A stretch of 64,000 bases of DNA, taken from positions 186,001 to 250,000 of the forward strand of contig NZ_SLWO01000003.1 in the NCBI RefSeq assembly GCF_004340665.1, in the 5' to 3' direction. The DNA is from Pedobacter psychrotolerans. GTDB taxonomy: Bacteria > Bacteroidota > Bacteroidia > Sphingobacteriales > Sphingobacteriaceae. Shown here in pieces: positions 41,637 to 52,270 of this stretch (within the stretch, counting starts at the first letter, position 1; each line of letters opens with the position of its first letter). The notes under the pieces were generated by a model. The model was given only the letters and a program-made list of their open reading frames with translations, ran no database searches and was not told where the DNA came from. Position numbers and translations under genes: made by a program.

Positions 41637-42656
41637 TTAGTAAAAATCATAACATCTTAAACCATTAGCCCGCCCACCGCTGGAACTATTTGGAAAATAT
41701 TTTTCATACCCCACGCCTATTTCAGATGTTCCACCGGTATTGGAGTAATTGATTTTTGAAGTGGTTGCATCATGACTAATTCCTAACCTAAACTTTTCGC
41801 CATTGGTTCTCCTGTTAAAAATATCAAAGATGACTGAAAAAACAATCGCATCGTTTCCATTTGCATTACCATCATTCCGATACCAGATACCAGCATTTAT
41901 GCCAGCATATTTGTATTGTGTACCTATGCTGAAAGAGTTTACGTTGCCTTGTCTATAGACCACCACTGACGGGATCAGGTAGCTTCCATCGCGATCATAC
42001 TGATCAGGAATGAGGCTGAGTTTATAACTTAAATTGGCAGAAATGCGCATGGGTAATTTTGCCTGAAAACCGGACAATGATTCATCTGGCCGATTTAAAT
42101 GGTGCGCAGCCACGCCCACCATGAACTTACCATAAACCAAATTGGTACCTGCATTGGCATCAAGATAAAAGCGGCTATCAATAGCGGGTCTTTCTGCACC
42201 AGAAATACTTCCAGGGATATAACCTGAATTGATATCAATCTGATCGCCAAAAACCAGTTTATCCCAGTTTAATCTTTGATTGGTAACACCTGCCTGTAAA
42301 CCAAATGAAAGCGTAAAGTCATCACCACCAATAATATAGGAATAACTAGCGGCTACATTATTTTTAACCAGATAGGCTGTTCCTTCACTACTCCTGTTAA
42401 AAATAAGTCCAACACCACTATTAATCTGAGGCAAGTTTAAGTCTGCCGATGCGCTCATATATGAAAAATCGCTGGCCAGACCCGTCCATTGGTTCCTGTA
42501 AAGTGCATTTAACCTGATATCGCCCTCAAACTGTCCGGTAAGTGCCGGATTTAAGTATATTGGTGCATTGTAAAATTGCGAGTAAATGTGATCTTGTCCC
42601 ATTAAAATTTGTGGCAGTGCCCACACCATTACCCATAATATCATCCTGCTCATCAT
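41637..42656 (-). CDS. Type IX secretion PorP/SprF-family outer-membrane protein
   Basis: The 339 residues have a signal peptide (ends ILMGQ near 20) and the family start DHIYSQFYNAPIYLNPALTGQFEGDIRLNALYRNQW, followed by amphipathic beta strands to the end as in a 14-strand barrel. SprF-like proteins work with type IX secretion to export one partner adhesin, encoded next door. The ATG overlaps the stop of the giant PKD gene by one base (TAATG), so the two are translationally coupled and almost surely a pair. A second Met follows directly. Confidence 0.92.
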   Translation of the reverse strand: MMSRMILWVMVWALPQILMGQDHIYSQFYNAPIYLNPALTGQFEGDIRLNALYRNQWTGLASDFSYMSASADLNLPQINSGVGLIFNRSSEGTAYLVKNNVAASYSYIIGGDDFTLSFGLQAGVTNQRLNWDKLVFGDQIDINSGYIPGSISGAERPAIDSRFYLDANAGTNLVYGKFMVGVAAHHLNRPDESLSGFQAKLPMRISANLSYKLSLIPDQYDRDGSYLIPSVVVYRQGNVNSFSIGTQYKYAGINAGIWYRNDGNANGNDAIVFSVIFDIFNRRTNGEKFRLGISHDATTSKINYSNTGGTSEIGVGYEKYFPNSSSGGRANGLRCYDFY

Positions 42657-45600
42657 TATCTTATTAAATATATTACACCCGTTTTTCTTGGAGGTGATGA
42701 ATCATATGTCATCCCTTTCCATTCACTACCATTTGTAAATTTAACCGCTATCTTCCAGTAATAAACACCCTGTGGCTGTTCTTTTCCCTGATAAGTTCCA
42801 TCCCATCCTTCTAAAGGTGCACCATCATCCAGTTTTGAGCTCTCCCATAAAAGTTGCCCCCATTTGTTAAAGACAGACATTGTCCATTCCTGAATCCCCC
42901 TACCCTTTGCTTTAAAAACACGGATTTCGTTTTTAGCACTTGCGGGCATAAAAGAATTAGGCACATTCAAATATCCGGGTACACCTATAATCCTTACCGT
43001 TTGGAAGGTATTGGAACTACAGCCTTCTTTATTAAGCACTTTTAAGGTAACGGTATAGGTACCTTCATTGCCATAAGTATGATTTGGATTTTGCAGGGTT
43101 GAAACAGCGCCATCTCCAAATGTCCATTCCCAGCTAACAGATCCTGTGCTGATATCTTTAAATCCAAAGGAATAATTCGGTATAGAGATTTCATTACCAG
43201 GTGAGGCCGTAAAATTGGCTACAGGAGGTGCCACAACACTAATTGGCGAATTAAGTGTGATGGTATTGGTACAGCCCAGCGTATTGGTGGCCGTTAAGCT
43301 TACGATAAAATTTTTGCCTGCCCCATTAAAGGTGTGGGTAGGCTCAAAAGCTGTTGATGTTGTTCCATCACCAAAATCCCAAAGGTAGCCAATGGCATTT
43401 TTACTGGTGTTTTTAAAGTTTACAATTAGCCCATCGCATCCACTGGTTTTATCAGCAGTAAAACTGAGCTCGGGTTGGGCTAAAACTTCTATTTCTTCAA
43501 AAGTTGATGCATTTGAGCAATCATTAGACGCATAAAGTGTAACCCTATATTTTCCAGCTTTTGTAAAGGTATGCGAAACAACTTCGGGAGCAACATTTCT
43601 CACCACCGTACTCCCATCTCCAAAGTCGTAAACAAAGGTATTAGCACCCTTGGTATTATTGAAAAAATCTACTTTTAAAGGTGCACAGCCACGCAACTGA
43701 CTACTATTAACCACCAGTTCTGCAGTAATATCATTTGGCGCTACATTGATGGTATAAGAAGATTCACTGGTACCACATTCATTGGTGGCCGTCATTTTAA
43801 CCACATAACTTGTCACAGCTATGGTATTATAGGTGTGTGAAACATTACTCTTATCTGTTTTTGTAAGTGTTGTTCCATCACCAAAATCATAAGTATAGGT
43901 GCCGTTATTTCCTGGAGAAGTGTTGCTGAATGTAACAGTAAAAGGCGAACATCCGGCTGTTTTATCAGGAGAAAAGACTGATATTGGTGCTGCTTTCACT
44001 AACACCGTGGATGTTTGTCTGCTTACGCCACAAGGTGTGGTGGCTTCCATAGTTACCGTATAAGTGATATCCCTTCCTGTTAAATCTGCAGGATAAACTA
44101 CATCAGCAGGTTGAACCAGGTTAGAAGTGGTTCCGTTACCGAAATCCCACTTAAAAGTTGCCTCTGTTAATGAATTTGAAGTATTGGTGAACCGCACATT
44201 AAGCGGTCCACATCCCTCTACAACACTTTGTGTATAAGCTGCTGTAACATCTTGCTGGGTTGAAAAAGTGTGAGAAAACTCATCACTATTACAGCCCAAA
44301 CTACTGGTGACAACCAATTTAATGATCACAGATTGATTTTCACTCGTGATGGTGTAACCCGGGAAGTTAATACCTGTACCAATTTGCCCATTATTGGCAA
44401 ACCAGGTATAAGTGGCATTCCGATCTGGATAAGCGACTGCCCTAATGTTGGCTGTGCTCAATTCAAAAGGAACACAGCCTTTATCTATGGTATAAGTAAA
44501 TTCTGCCTTTGCTGGTAGATTTACCGTAATTTTAATTTGATTACTGATAATGGCCGAACAAGAACCGCTGGCTACTGATCGTCTGTAATAAATGGTTGCC
44601 GTAGGGGTTGGAGGTGTAAAATTGATGTCAGTTGCCCCTACTACATCTGTCCAGGTAGTCCCATTTAAGCTGGTTTGCCACTGATAAGCATAAGTTCCAT
44701 TTCCGCCACTCGGTACAGAACCTGTTAGCAGCGCTGCTGCACCGCCTATACAAATGGTTTGATCTGCAGTAATGGTATTATTGGTTAATGCAGGTAAAAC
44801 AATAACCTCAACGCTATTGCTTTCTGATGTACAGATATTACTATTAACCAATCTCCGGTAAAAAGCAGAGGCTGTAACATTTAATGTTAAATCTTTATTT
44901 GTTGCGTTTGATATATTCGACCATACCATTCCATCAGTACTGTTTTGCCATTGATAATTATACGTGTCATTTCCTCCGGTTGGCACACTGCCCGTAATTG
45001 TTGCACTTTGACCAAAGCAAACAGGTGTGGCTGATGTAGAAATACTATTGGTTACAGGTGAAAAATAGGTAACAGTCATCTCAGATACTGATGGCGGACA
45101 AGATTGAAATCCACTGATCGTCCATCTAAATCGATAAGTTTGTCCAGGAACTAATCCTGTTACAGTGGTATTAAATAAGGTTGGGTCTGAAATGATCACA
45201 TCACTTTGCCCGGAAACCAAAATCCATAAGCCAGTATTGGGCGCTGGATTGTTCCCGCTTAAGGCAACGGTATTGCCACTACATAAATTTTGATTTGCAC
45301 CTGCATTTGAAACTACAGTAGCTGGATTAATGGTAATAGTGGTTTCTGATGATTGAACTTCCGAACAAGGAAAACTTTGAACAATAGCCCTGAATTTAGA
45401 GGTTACCGTAAGATTTGAAAAAACATATGGGTTTGCCCTTGAACTTAAGCCTGCCCATGTTACGCCATTATCTATAGACATTTCCCATCTTAAGATATCA
45501 CCAACTTGCCCTGTTAAATTTATAGTGCCATTATTCGCTCCGGCACACAATGTTAAATCATTACCTGTTGTGCCGCCAACACTTGGGAGATTTACCCTGA

Positions 45601-48583
45601 TCACTACATCATCACTGCTATTGCTACAAGTCTGATCACTGATGGTCCACCGTAAAGTATAACTGTTACCGGCAACTAAATCAGATATCACTGCGTTGTT
45701 TTTGGTATCGTCATCAAAAGTAATGGGAGTCGGCGCAGAAACCACTGTCCATTTTCCTGATCCAACCACCGGAATATTCCCTTTTAAAGTATAGGTTGAA
45801 GCATTACAAATGGATTCATCCGGTCCGGCACTGGCTAAAGTGGCATTTGGTAAAACGGTGATGGTAATGGATGTTGATGCTCCGGTACAACCGCCAGCAG
45901 AAACCGGAATAATGGTATAGGTTACCGTTCCAGAAGTTGTTCCTGTATTGATTAAAACATCATTAATCTGATTGGCTGCTGTGGCAACTGTGCGATTGCT
46001 GTTTCCTGTAATGGTACCTGTTGCTGTGCTGGTATAAGTATAATTAACATTGGTTAATGCTGAAGTTAAGGTGATGGCAGATGAGGTGCTACTACAAATG
46101 GTTTGATTTGCAGCTGTAGCAACTACATCAGGATTTGGTGTAACAGTAACTATGAAGTTAAATGGAACGCCATCACAACCATCTTTTTGGGGTGTAATGG
46201 TATAAGTTACCGTTCCATTGGAAACCGGATCATTATTCACCAGTACATCATTGATCATGCCCGTTCCGGATGGCGTAACTCCGGTTACATTAGCAGATCC
46301 AGTAGCTGTCCAGTTAAATGTTGTTCCAGATACTAATCCCGTGGGGATATAATCAACATTTTTTCCGGTACAGATTGACTTCCTGGATGCACTTGTTACA
46401 CTAATATCTGGTTTTATGGTTAATATGATTTCATCATCAATCTGGTTACAAGGCGGTGCCAATGTAGTGGTTGCTCTTAAGATCAGGTTTACTGTGCCAT
46501 TGGCTTTCTCTGCTGCCGTTGGGGTATAAACTGCATTTAAGTCATTTCGGCTAGGTGTAAAATCACCTGTTCCACCTACCCATGTTTGGGTGCTTACCGT
46601 ACCCGTAATGCTTCCGGCCAGATTAAAACTGGTGCCCGTAAAACATAAACTTTGATCTCCTCCTGCATTAATCACCGGTGCGGTACTAAAGGTTAATTTT
46701 TGTGTTTTTGATACTGTTCCGCAGTTATTCTTGTGAGTTACGGTAATATTGTACTCATCATAACTATCAAATTTTATGGAAGGGTATTTGGAGTTTGCAG
46801 TTGTTCCATTGGTGAAGCTGTATGTTCCAGATCCGGCAGGTGTAACCGTCCAGGTATATGTATCTGCCAGATCCTGATAAGTTCCCGAAATTAGTGTTCG
46901 GGTTGGTCCAGTGGTGGTATTATTAAAATCATATGTGGCCAGGTTACAAAGGGTAATATCAGGAGAAAGTGAGGCTGTTGGTAACTCATTAACAATAACG
47001 GTTTGCGGTGCTGATGATACTAAACCACATGATGGGGTAGAAATATTTAAAGTGATGGTGTAAATACCTGGATTTGTAAATATAAACGCAGGCTCTTTGC
47101 TTGATGCATTGGTTCCATTCGCATAAGTTACAGCCGGAGAAACAATCCATGAATAGGTATTGGCTGCTTCACAGATATTATCCAGCACTGATAAATCAGT
47201 AGCAGTTAACGTAGCGCCTGCGCAAATGGTGGTCTGCGGCAGTGAAAATTCAGGTTTTGGAGGATCCTGAATACAAATTTGCATTTCTACAGGATCGGCA
47301 TTACAGGCACCAGAACTGTTCGACTCCAGTCGAATAGTATGCACACCATGTGTTAAAAATCTGGTGACAAGATTGTATGAACGTGGCTTATTTGCTTGTT
47401 CAATTACCCCATCAACAAACCAGTTGTAGGTAACATTATTGGGTGCACATGCTGGCGTATTGGTATCCGGGTTTTCTCCTAGAATTGAAGTGTTATAAAA
47501 AGTAACATCTGTATTGGTACACGATGGTGTTTGAAAAGTAAAGGCGTTCATTGGTTTGACCACTACTTTTGCTGATGAAGAAACCGGGGTTCCAACGGTA
47601 CCACAAAAATCATTTGATACATTTATGGTAACAGGGAATGCATTGTATATGGTTCCTGCGCTGGTTACAGAGTTACTTCCGCATGATGATCTGGTATACG
47701 GATGCGTTACTTTTCCTGAACTATTGATAATGTCGCATAAAGTATAAGCCGTCTGACTTCCATCTCCCCAGCTAATGGTGTAACGGTTACCCGGAAAGTT
47801 GTTCTGAATACCTGCAGGAGAAGTATAATCAACATTGAACTCCAACGCCCCTAGTGGCAAGCATACGATATTATTGCCTGAAGTACCAAATGCAGTGATG
47901 GTTCTATTATTTACCAGCAAATAGGCTTTAGTTCCGATAGTTCCATCAGGCATAGTGGCTGTAGCCACAATGGTATAGTGGGTCTGATCGGCAGTGAAAT
48001 TTTGGTTAGGCGCAGAAAAAGTTAGGGTTGATGTACTTCCGGCTGATTCATTTTTAATGGCTGCAGTAACTGCTGCTGTCGCAGTAGATTCATTACTAAT
48101 AATAAATGAATTATTAGGCCTGCTTGTACAAGTACCGAAGGTTTCAGTATTTGAAGGATTAAGATACGAGGTAATTAACTTAGCTTGTACCGATGGTCCG
48201 GCTTTAATTTCAAAGGCTGCAGATGCAGTGCTGACAGAAACAGGTTGTGTCGTTTTAACCCTTACCTTATACCCCACACCTGGAACAATTCCTGTGGTAG
48301 GGATGATCCCATTTACATAAGTACTGTAAAAGCCGGTGTAAGTCCCCATCAATTTTTCAGCACTAAAGTCTCCATTTTGATCAGATAAGTAAAGTTGAAA
48401 TGTATTACCCTGTCCGGTACAACCATTAGCAATGCTAAATGGAACTGCTATGGTACTTCCGGGTGTATATGGCCCTGTATTGATCGTGCCAATATTGACT
48501 TGGGAAAAACAGACTGACGTTATAAGAGACAACCCAAAAAATAGGGCAGAAATCGTCCATTTCCGTTTCAAACAGGTCTTCAT
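42656..48583 (-). CDS. Giant PKD-repeat surface protein with type B T9SS C-terminal domain
   Basis: The 1975 residues carry a signal peptide (about 1-28), many Ig-like and PKD domains, and at the end the gliding-motility-associated type B sorting domain (about 1885-1975; PNSFMPASAKNEIRVFKAKG, VFNKWGQLLWES, GWDGTYQGKEQPQGVYYW). PKD marks such as WDFGDGTTS recur from about 1480 on (LWDFGDGTTSTAFEPTHTF, YDFGDGSTVV, EWTFGDGAVS). A middle block of repeated DQTICIGG and NQTICSS type units holds paired Cys. It should be exported by type IX secretion with the SprF-like partner and stay on the cell surface, for adhesion, gliding or polymer binding. Confidence 0.92.
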   Translation of the reverse strand: MKTCLKRKWTISALFFGLSLITSVCFSQVNIGTINTGPYTPGSTIAVPFSIANGCTGQGNTFQLYLSDQNGDFSAEKLMGTYTGFYSTYVNGIIPTTGIVPGVGYKVRVKTTQPVSVSTASAAFEIKAGPSVQAKLITSYLNPSNTETFGTCTSRPNNSFIISNESTATAAVTAAIKNESAGSTSTLTFSAPNQNFTADQTHYTIVATATMPDGTIGTKAYLLVNNRTITAFGTSGNNIVCLPLGALEFNVDYTSPAGIQNNFPGNRYTISWGDGSQTAYTLCDIINSSGKVTHPYTRSSCGSNSVTSAGTIYNAFPVTINVSNDFCGTVGTPVSSSAKVVVKPMNAFTFQTPSCTNTDVTFYNTSILGENPDTNTPACAPNNVTYNWFVDGVIEQANKPRSYNLVTRFLTHGVHTIRLESNSSGACNADPVEMQICIQDPPKPEFSLPQTTICAGATLTATDLSVLDNICEAANTYSWIVSPAVTYANGTNASSKEPAFIFTNPGIYTITLNISTPSCGLVSSAPQTVIVNELPTASLSPDITLCNLATYDFNNTTTGPTRTLISGTYQDLADTYTWTVTPAGSGTYSFTNGTTANSKYPSIKFDSYDEYNITVTHKNNCGTVSKTQKLTFSTAPVINAGGDQSLCFTGTSFNLAGSITGTVSTQTWVGGTGDFTPSRNDLNAVYTPTAAEKANGTVNLILRATTTLAPPCNQIDDEIILTIKPDISVTSASRKSICTGKNVDYIPTGLVSGTTFNWTATGSANVTGVTPSGTGMINDVLVNNDPVSNGTVTYTITPQKDGCDGVPFNFIVTVTPNPDVVATAANQTICSSTSSAITLTSALTNVNYTYTSTATGTITGNSNRTVATAANQINDVLINTGTTSGTVTYTIIPVSAGGCTGASTSITITVLPNATLASAGPDESICNASTYTLKGNIPVVGSGKWTVVSAPTPITFDDDTKNNAVISDLVAGNSYTLRWTISDQTCSNSSDDVVIRVNLPSVGGTTGNDLTLCAGANNGTINLTGQVGDILRWEMSIDNGVTWAGLSSRANPYVFSNLTVTSKFRAIVQSFPCSEVQSSETTITINPATVVSNAGANQNLCSGNTVALSGNNPAPNTGLWILVSGQSDVIISDPTLFNTTVTGLVPGQTYRFRWTISGFQSCPPSVSEMTVTYFSPVTNSISTSATPVCFGQSATITGSVPTGGNDTYNYQWQNSTDGMVWSNISNATNKDLTLNVTASAFYRRLVNSNICTSESNSVEVIVLPALTNNTITADQTICIGGAAALLTGSVPSGGNGTYAYQWQTSLNGTTWTDVVGATDINFTPPTPTATIYYRRSVASGSCSAIISNQIKITVNLPAKAEFTYTIDKGCVPFELSTANIRAVAYPDRNATYTWFANNGQIGTGINFPGYTITSENQSVIIKLVVTSSLGCNSDEFSHTFSTQQDVTAAYTQSVVEGCGPLNVRFTNTSNSLTEATFKWDFGNGTTSNLVQPADVVYPADLTGRDITYTVTMEATTPCGVSRQTSTVLVKAAPISVFSPDKTAGCSPFTVTFSNTSPGNNGTYTYDFGDGTTLTKTDKSNVSHTYNTIAVTSYVVKMTATNECGTSESSYTINVAPNDITAELVVNSSQLRGCAPLKVDFFNNTKGANTFVYDFGDGSTVVRNVAPEVVSHTFTKAGKYRVTLYASNDCSNASTFEEIEVLAQPELSFTADKTSGCDGLIVNFKNTSKNAIGYLWDFGDGTTSTAFEPTHTFNGAGKNFIVSLTATNTLGCTNTITLNSPISVVAPPVANFTASPGNEISIPNYSFGFKDISTGSVSWEWTFGDGAVSTLQNPNHTYGNEGTYTVTLKVLNKEGCSSNTFQTVRIIGVPGYLNVPNSFMPASAKNEIRVFKAKGRGIQEWTMSVFNKWGQLLWESSKLDDGAPLEGWDGTYQGKEQPQGVYYWKIAVKFTNGSEWKGMTYDSSPPRKTGVIYLIR

Positions 48584-48689
48584 AATCGCAACACGTAGGG
48601 GAATGATTAATTAAGTTTATTCAAAAAAACCAGGCAATTCGCATTACTTGATAACCTATCCACAATGGAGTAGACATTTTTCAAATATT

Positions 48690-48721
48690 CAAATGTAAAG
48701 TACGATTTTTTTACCTTAAAA
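48690..48721 (-). promoter_or_regulatory. Predicted promoter of the PKD/SprF operon
   Basis: On the minus strand TACATTTG (plus-strand 48690-48697) matches the -7 consensus; about 20 bases upstream is TTTT instead of TTTG. The leader would be about 100 bases long. Confidence 0.4.
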
Positions 48722-48802
48722 TTACAACTTTCTACACTACACGAACAAAATGAATAAATTTAAATACCGCATAAACTGCACTATTACAGATAAATAAGAC
48801 AT

Positions 48803-48833
48803 AAAAAAACCCGGACGCTATAAAGCGCCCGGG
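48803..48833 (-). terminator. Intrinsic terminator of groES-groEL
   Basis: CCCGG-A-CGC (48810-48818) pairs with GCG-C-CCGGG (48825-48833) around a TATAAA loop with one internal mismatch; seven T residues follow on the minus strand. Confidence 0.9.
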
Positions 48834-48870
48834 AATAATTTTACACGAAGTGATTTCGCTATAAGTGATA

Positions 48871-50505
48871 TTACATCATACCACCCATACCACCACCACC
48901 CATAGGCGGCATTGGTGCACCACCTTCTTCAGGCTCGTCTGCTAAAACAACTTCGGTAGTTAATAACATGGCTGCAATAGATGCTGCATTTTCTAAGGCT
49001 ACACGACTTACTTTAGTTGGATCGATTACACCAGCACCAATTAAGTTTTCGTAAACATTAGTACGTGCATTGTAACCGAAATCAGCTGTACCTTCTTTAA
49101 CTTTTTGAACTACGATAGAACCTTCAATACCTGCATTTTCGCAAATTTGACGTAAAGGCTCTTCAATCGCACGACGGATGATTTGAATACCTGTATTCTC
49201 ATCTTCGTTAACACCTTTAAGGTCTGCTAAAGCTTCAACTGCACGGATGAAAGCAACACCACCACCCGCAACAATACCTTCTTCTACCGCTGCACGTGTA
49301 GCATGTAAAGCATCATCAACACGGTCTTTTTTCTCTTTCATCTCAACTTCTGAAGCTGCACCTACGTAAAGGACAGCAACACCGCCAGCTAATTTAGCTA
49401 AACGCTCTTGTAATTTTTCTTTATCGTAATCTGAAGTAGTTGTTTCGATTTGAGATTTGATCTGGCTAACACGAGATTTAATATCTTCTGAATTACCAGC
49501 ACCATTGATAACAGTTGTATTGTCTTTATCAACAACAACTTTCTCAGCAGAACCTAAATAAGTTAAATCAGCATTTTCTAATTTATAACCTCTTTCTTCT
49601 GATACCACGATACCGCCAGTTAAAATTGCGATGTCTTCTAACATTGCTTTTCTTCTGTCGCCGAAACCTGGAGCTTTAACAGCAACCACTTTCAATGAAC
49701 CACGAATTTTGTTCACTACCAATGTAGCTAAAGCTTCGCCATCTAAATCTTCAGAAATGATTACCAATGGTTTACCAGTCTGAACAGTTTTTTCCAAAAC
49801 TGGCAACAATTCTTTCATGTTGCTGATTTTCTTATCATAGATTAAAATGTAAGGATTTTCTAATTCTGCTTCCATTTTATCTGCATTGGTAACGAAGTAT
49901 GGAGATAAATAACCTCTGTCAAACTGCATACCTTCAACTGTTTTTACCTCAGTTTCTGTACCTTTTGCTTCTTCAACAGTAATTACACCATCTTTACCCA
50001 CTTTGCTCATTGCTTCAGCAATTAGAGAGCCGATAACCTCATCATTATTAGCTGAGATAGATGCAACTTGTTTAATTTTGTTATTGTCTTCACCAACTGT
50101 TTGAGATTGCTCTTTTAAGTTAGCTACAACAGCCGCAACAGCTTTATCAATACCGCGTTTTAAATCCATTGGATTTGCACCAGCAGCAACGTTTTTAATA
50201 CCAGTTGTAATGATTGCCTGAGCCAATACAGTTGCAGTAGTTGTTCCATCACCAGCAATATCTGCTGTTTTAGATGCAACTTCTTTAACCATTTGTGCAC
50301 CCATGTTTTCAACCGCATCTTTCAATTCGATCTCTTTTGCAACGGTAACACCATCTTTAGTGATTGCTGGAGAACCGAATTTTTTATCAATGATTACATT
50401 ACGTCCTTTTGGACCTAAAGTTACTTTTACGGCATTCGCTAAGATATCAACACCACGTTTCAGGGCGTCACGTGCTTCCACGTTATATTTTACTTGTTTT
50501 GACAT
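48871..50505 (-). CDS. groL: Chaperonin GroEL (60 kDa)
   Basis: GroEL forms the ATP-driven double-ring folding chamber with GroES. The 544 residues begin [36 protein letters not shown], include [14 protein letters not shown], and end in the GGM-rich tail (GGGGMGGMM). The start is placed at ATG 50505; the frame runs 23 codons further up into the spacer without family likeness. It lies 95 bases after groES on the same strand and ends in a clear terminator. Confidence 0.97.
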   Translation of the reverse strand: MSKQVKYNVEARDALKRGVDILANAVKVTLGPKGRNVIIDKKFGSPAITKDGVTVAKEIELKDAVENMGAQMVKEVASKTADIAGDGTTTATVLAQAIITTGIKNVAAGANPMDLKRGIDKAVAAVVANLKEQSQTVGEDNNKIKQVASISANNDEVIGSLIAEAMSKVGKDGVITVEEAKGTETEVKTVEGMQFDRGYLSPYFVTNADKMEAELENPYILIYDKKISNMKELLPVLEKTVQTGKPLVIISEDLDGEALATLVVNKIRGSLKVVAVKAPGFGDRRKAMLEDIAILTGGIVVSEERGYKLENADLTYLGSAEKVVVDKDNTTVINGAGNSEDIKSRVSQIKSQIETTTSDYDKEKLQERLAKLAGGVAVLYVGAASEVEMKEKKDRVDDALHATRAAVEEGIVAGGGVAFIRAVEALADLKGVNEDENTGIQIIRRAIEEPLRQICENAGIEGSIVVQKVKEGTADFGYNARTNVYENLIGAGVIDPTKVSRVALENAASIAAMLLTTEVVLADEPEEGGAPMPPMGGGGMGGMM

Positions 50506-50600
50506 TACTTTTAAATTTTGAAGATTGTATGATAGAATGATTAAATCTGGATAGTGGATGAATCTATCATTCAATCCATTAATCCCTCACTCATTTTTAT

Positions 50601-50891
50601 TTACCCAACAACAGCGTAAATATCTGTTTCACGCATAATAAGGTAGTCTTTACCTTCATAAGGGAATTCAGTACCACCATATTTACCATAAATTACAACA
50701 TCGCCAACTTTTACGCTCGCTTTTTTACCGTCAGCATCTTCTTCGGAAACCGAAACAACAGTTCCTTTAGATGGTTTTTCTTTTGCAGTATCAGGGATAT
50801 ACAAACCCGATGCAGTTTTTTCTTCCGCCGCAGCTGGTTCAACAATTACTCTGTTCGAACTGCCAGCAATTGGTTTTAGGTTTAACGCCAT
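50601..50891 (-). CDS. groS: Co-chaperonin GroES (10 kDa)
   Basis: The 96 residues follow the GroES pattern: LKPIAGSSNRVIVEPAAAEEKTASGLYIPDTAKEKPSKGTVVSV split around the mobile loop (about 20-35), then VGDVVIYGKYGGTEFPYEGKDYLIMRETDIYAVV. It is the first gene of the groES-groEL operon. No CIRCE element is present upstream; instead a small dyad lies 40-55 bases before the start and a possible promoter at 50974-51004. Confidence 0.97.
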   Translation of the reverse strand: MALNLKPIAGSSNRVIVEPAAAEEKTASGLYIPDTAKEKPSKGTVVSVSEEDADGKKASVKVGDVVIYGKYGGTEFPYEGKDYLIMRETDIYAVVG

Positions 50892-50930
50892 AACTTTTAT
50901 TATTTTTTATTTTGATTTAAGTTTTTTTAC

Positions 50931-50946
50931 TGTACTTACGAGTACA
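50931..50946. promoter_or_regulatory. Small dyad in the groES leader
   Basis: TGTACTTACGAGTACA has perfect 6-base arms around TACG, 40 bases before the groES ATG. It differs from CIRCE (TTAGCACTC-N9-GAGTGCTAA). It could be an operator or an mRNA hairpin. Confidence 0.45.
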
Positions 50947-50973
50947 CTTTTTATGCCAAGCAGTTTTGGGGGA

Positions 50974-51004
50974 CAAATTTACACCTGTACTGTCAAAATA
51001 TAAA
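50974..51004 (-). promoter_or_regulatory. Predicted groES-groEL promoter
   Basis: On the minus strand TTTA, 19 bases, TAAATTTG (plus-strand 50974-50981) fits the Bacteroidetes consensus with one change in the -33 box. The leader would be about 75 bases. Confidence 0.45.
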
Positions 51005-51163
51005 CGATCACATAATATAAGGTGTCAGCTTGGCAGGAAGGTTGAGATGCTTCCCTTTTAATCTGGAATAAGGGTAAAGCTTTGGTTTTCTTTAATTGAA
51101 ATGGCATGTTGATTTTACCTGATTTCAATCAAGAAATAACTATAGTGACCAATACTTATAAAA

Positions 51164-52099
51164 CTATTTCAGTGTCGCTGTAGGATCCATCCCTTTGTTC
51201 ACCAACATTTTAATATGACCATCTAAATCTGAAACGTAAATTTTACTCTGGGTATAGGGTTTTTCAGCCCCACTGTAAAATATCCGGTCATCAGCCGTAA
51301 CAAAAACATCCGGTGCGTTCATGCCATCAGGAGAAATCCTTTTTACCTTTTGGGTATTTAAATCCAAAGTAAAAACAGCATTAGCCATATCATTTAATTC
51401 AGTTATGGCATTCCCATATTTGGCATTAAAAACCAGTGTTTTTCCATTTTTTGCATAAAAGAAACGATTGCTTTCAGCAATATGGTATGCTGTACCTAAT
51501 AAATCAACAATGGACTTTGTATCCAATAGTTTTCCATTCAGATTAAAGGTGTAAATATTCTTCAAATCATGCGCCACCAGTTCGGTTTCGGTTTTCCAGA
51601 CAGGTGAAAAAACGCCAATTGCTGATTTACTATCAAGTATCAGAAAGCCCGTGTTATCAGTTTTGATTATACCTACTTTCCAAATTTGCTTATCATTCAA
51701 GAAATTAAAAGCAATGGTTTCACCGTTTGGCGACCACACCGCATGATCATAATTTTTGCTATTTACCTGTAATTTCAACTGGCTTTTGCTTTCCATATCT
51801 GCAATCCAGATGCTATTATTCCCGGCACTGTCTTTCACCGTATAGGCAAGCTTGTTACCATCAGGAGAAATAGCGGGATGGGTTGCACCACCGAATGAAA
51901 TTTGCTTCATGGTATCAATACTGGTGGCTACGATTTTATCCCCATCCTGATAAGCCAATGCAAAGCGCTTGCTCCTTAAAGAAACAGTATCTAAAACTGC
52001 AGCTGATGTAGGTTGTTCATTTTTATTTGAATGACAAGCGACCAATAAAGCCATGCAAGAAACGAAACATGTTGCTAAACTTATGTTAAATTTAATCAT
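51164..52099 (-). CDS. TolB-like beta-propeller lipoprotein
   Basis: The 311 residues have a lipoprotein signal with LVAC and then repeated propeller blades: THPAISPDGNKLAYTVKDSAGNNSIWIADM, NYDHAVWSPNGETIAFNF and FVTADDRIFYSGAEKPYTQSKIYVSDL. Such WD40-like/TolB-like folds bind proteins or ligands at the envelope. The start is placed at ATG 52099, where the signal peptide begins; the open frame continues 18 codons up without likeness. It stands alone on this strand. Its partner is unknown. Confidence 0.82.
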   Translation of the reverse strand: MIKFNISLATCFVSCMALLVACHSNKNEQPTSAAVLDTVSLRSKRFALAYQDGDKIVATSIDTMKQISFGGATHPAISPDGNKLAYTVKDSAGNNSIWIADMESKSQLKLQVNSKNYDHAVWSPNGETIAFNFLNDKQIWKVGIIKTDNTGFLILDSKSAIGVFSPVWKTETELVAHDLKNIYTFNLNGKLLDTKSIVDLLGTAYHIAESNRFFYAKNGKTLVFNAKYGNAITELNDMANAVFTLDLNTQKVKRISPDGMNAPDVFVTADDRIFYSGAEKPYTQSKIYVSDLDGHIKMLVNKGMDPTATLK

Positions 52100-52270
52100 G
52101 TACAATTCTACGAATTGTTTCAAGCAAAAAAGATCCGGTTGCTTTACAAACACGGATCTTCTTTACTTTATGATTTTAACAAGACAACTCCATGGCTGGT
52201 GGCTCACCCTCCATTAATATGAATAATAAAACCCAAACTGATTGGTGAGACAACAGACCGAGGGCTCATT

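Noticed and set aside
47994..48320. 108-residue plus-strand frame, and similar long frames opposite other large genes
   Set aside because: They are antisense shadows of strongly supported coding genes, without known motifs or a promoter.
50506..50574. N-terminal extension of GroEL
   Set aside because: GroEL proteins begin at the SKQVKYN region; the 23 upstream codons lie in the groES-groEL spacer and have no likeness.
50892..51163. CIRCE element upstream of groES
   Set aside because: No TTAGCACTC-N9-GAGTGCTAA or close form could be found on either strand.
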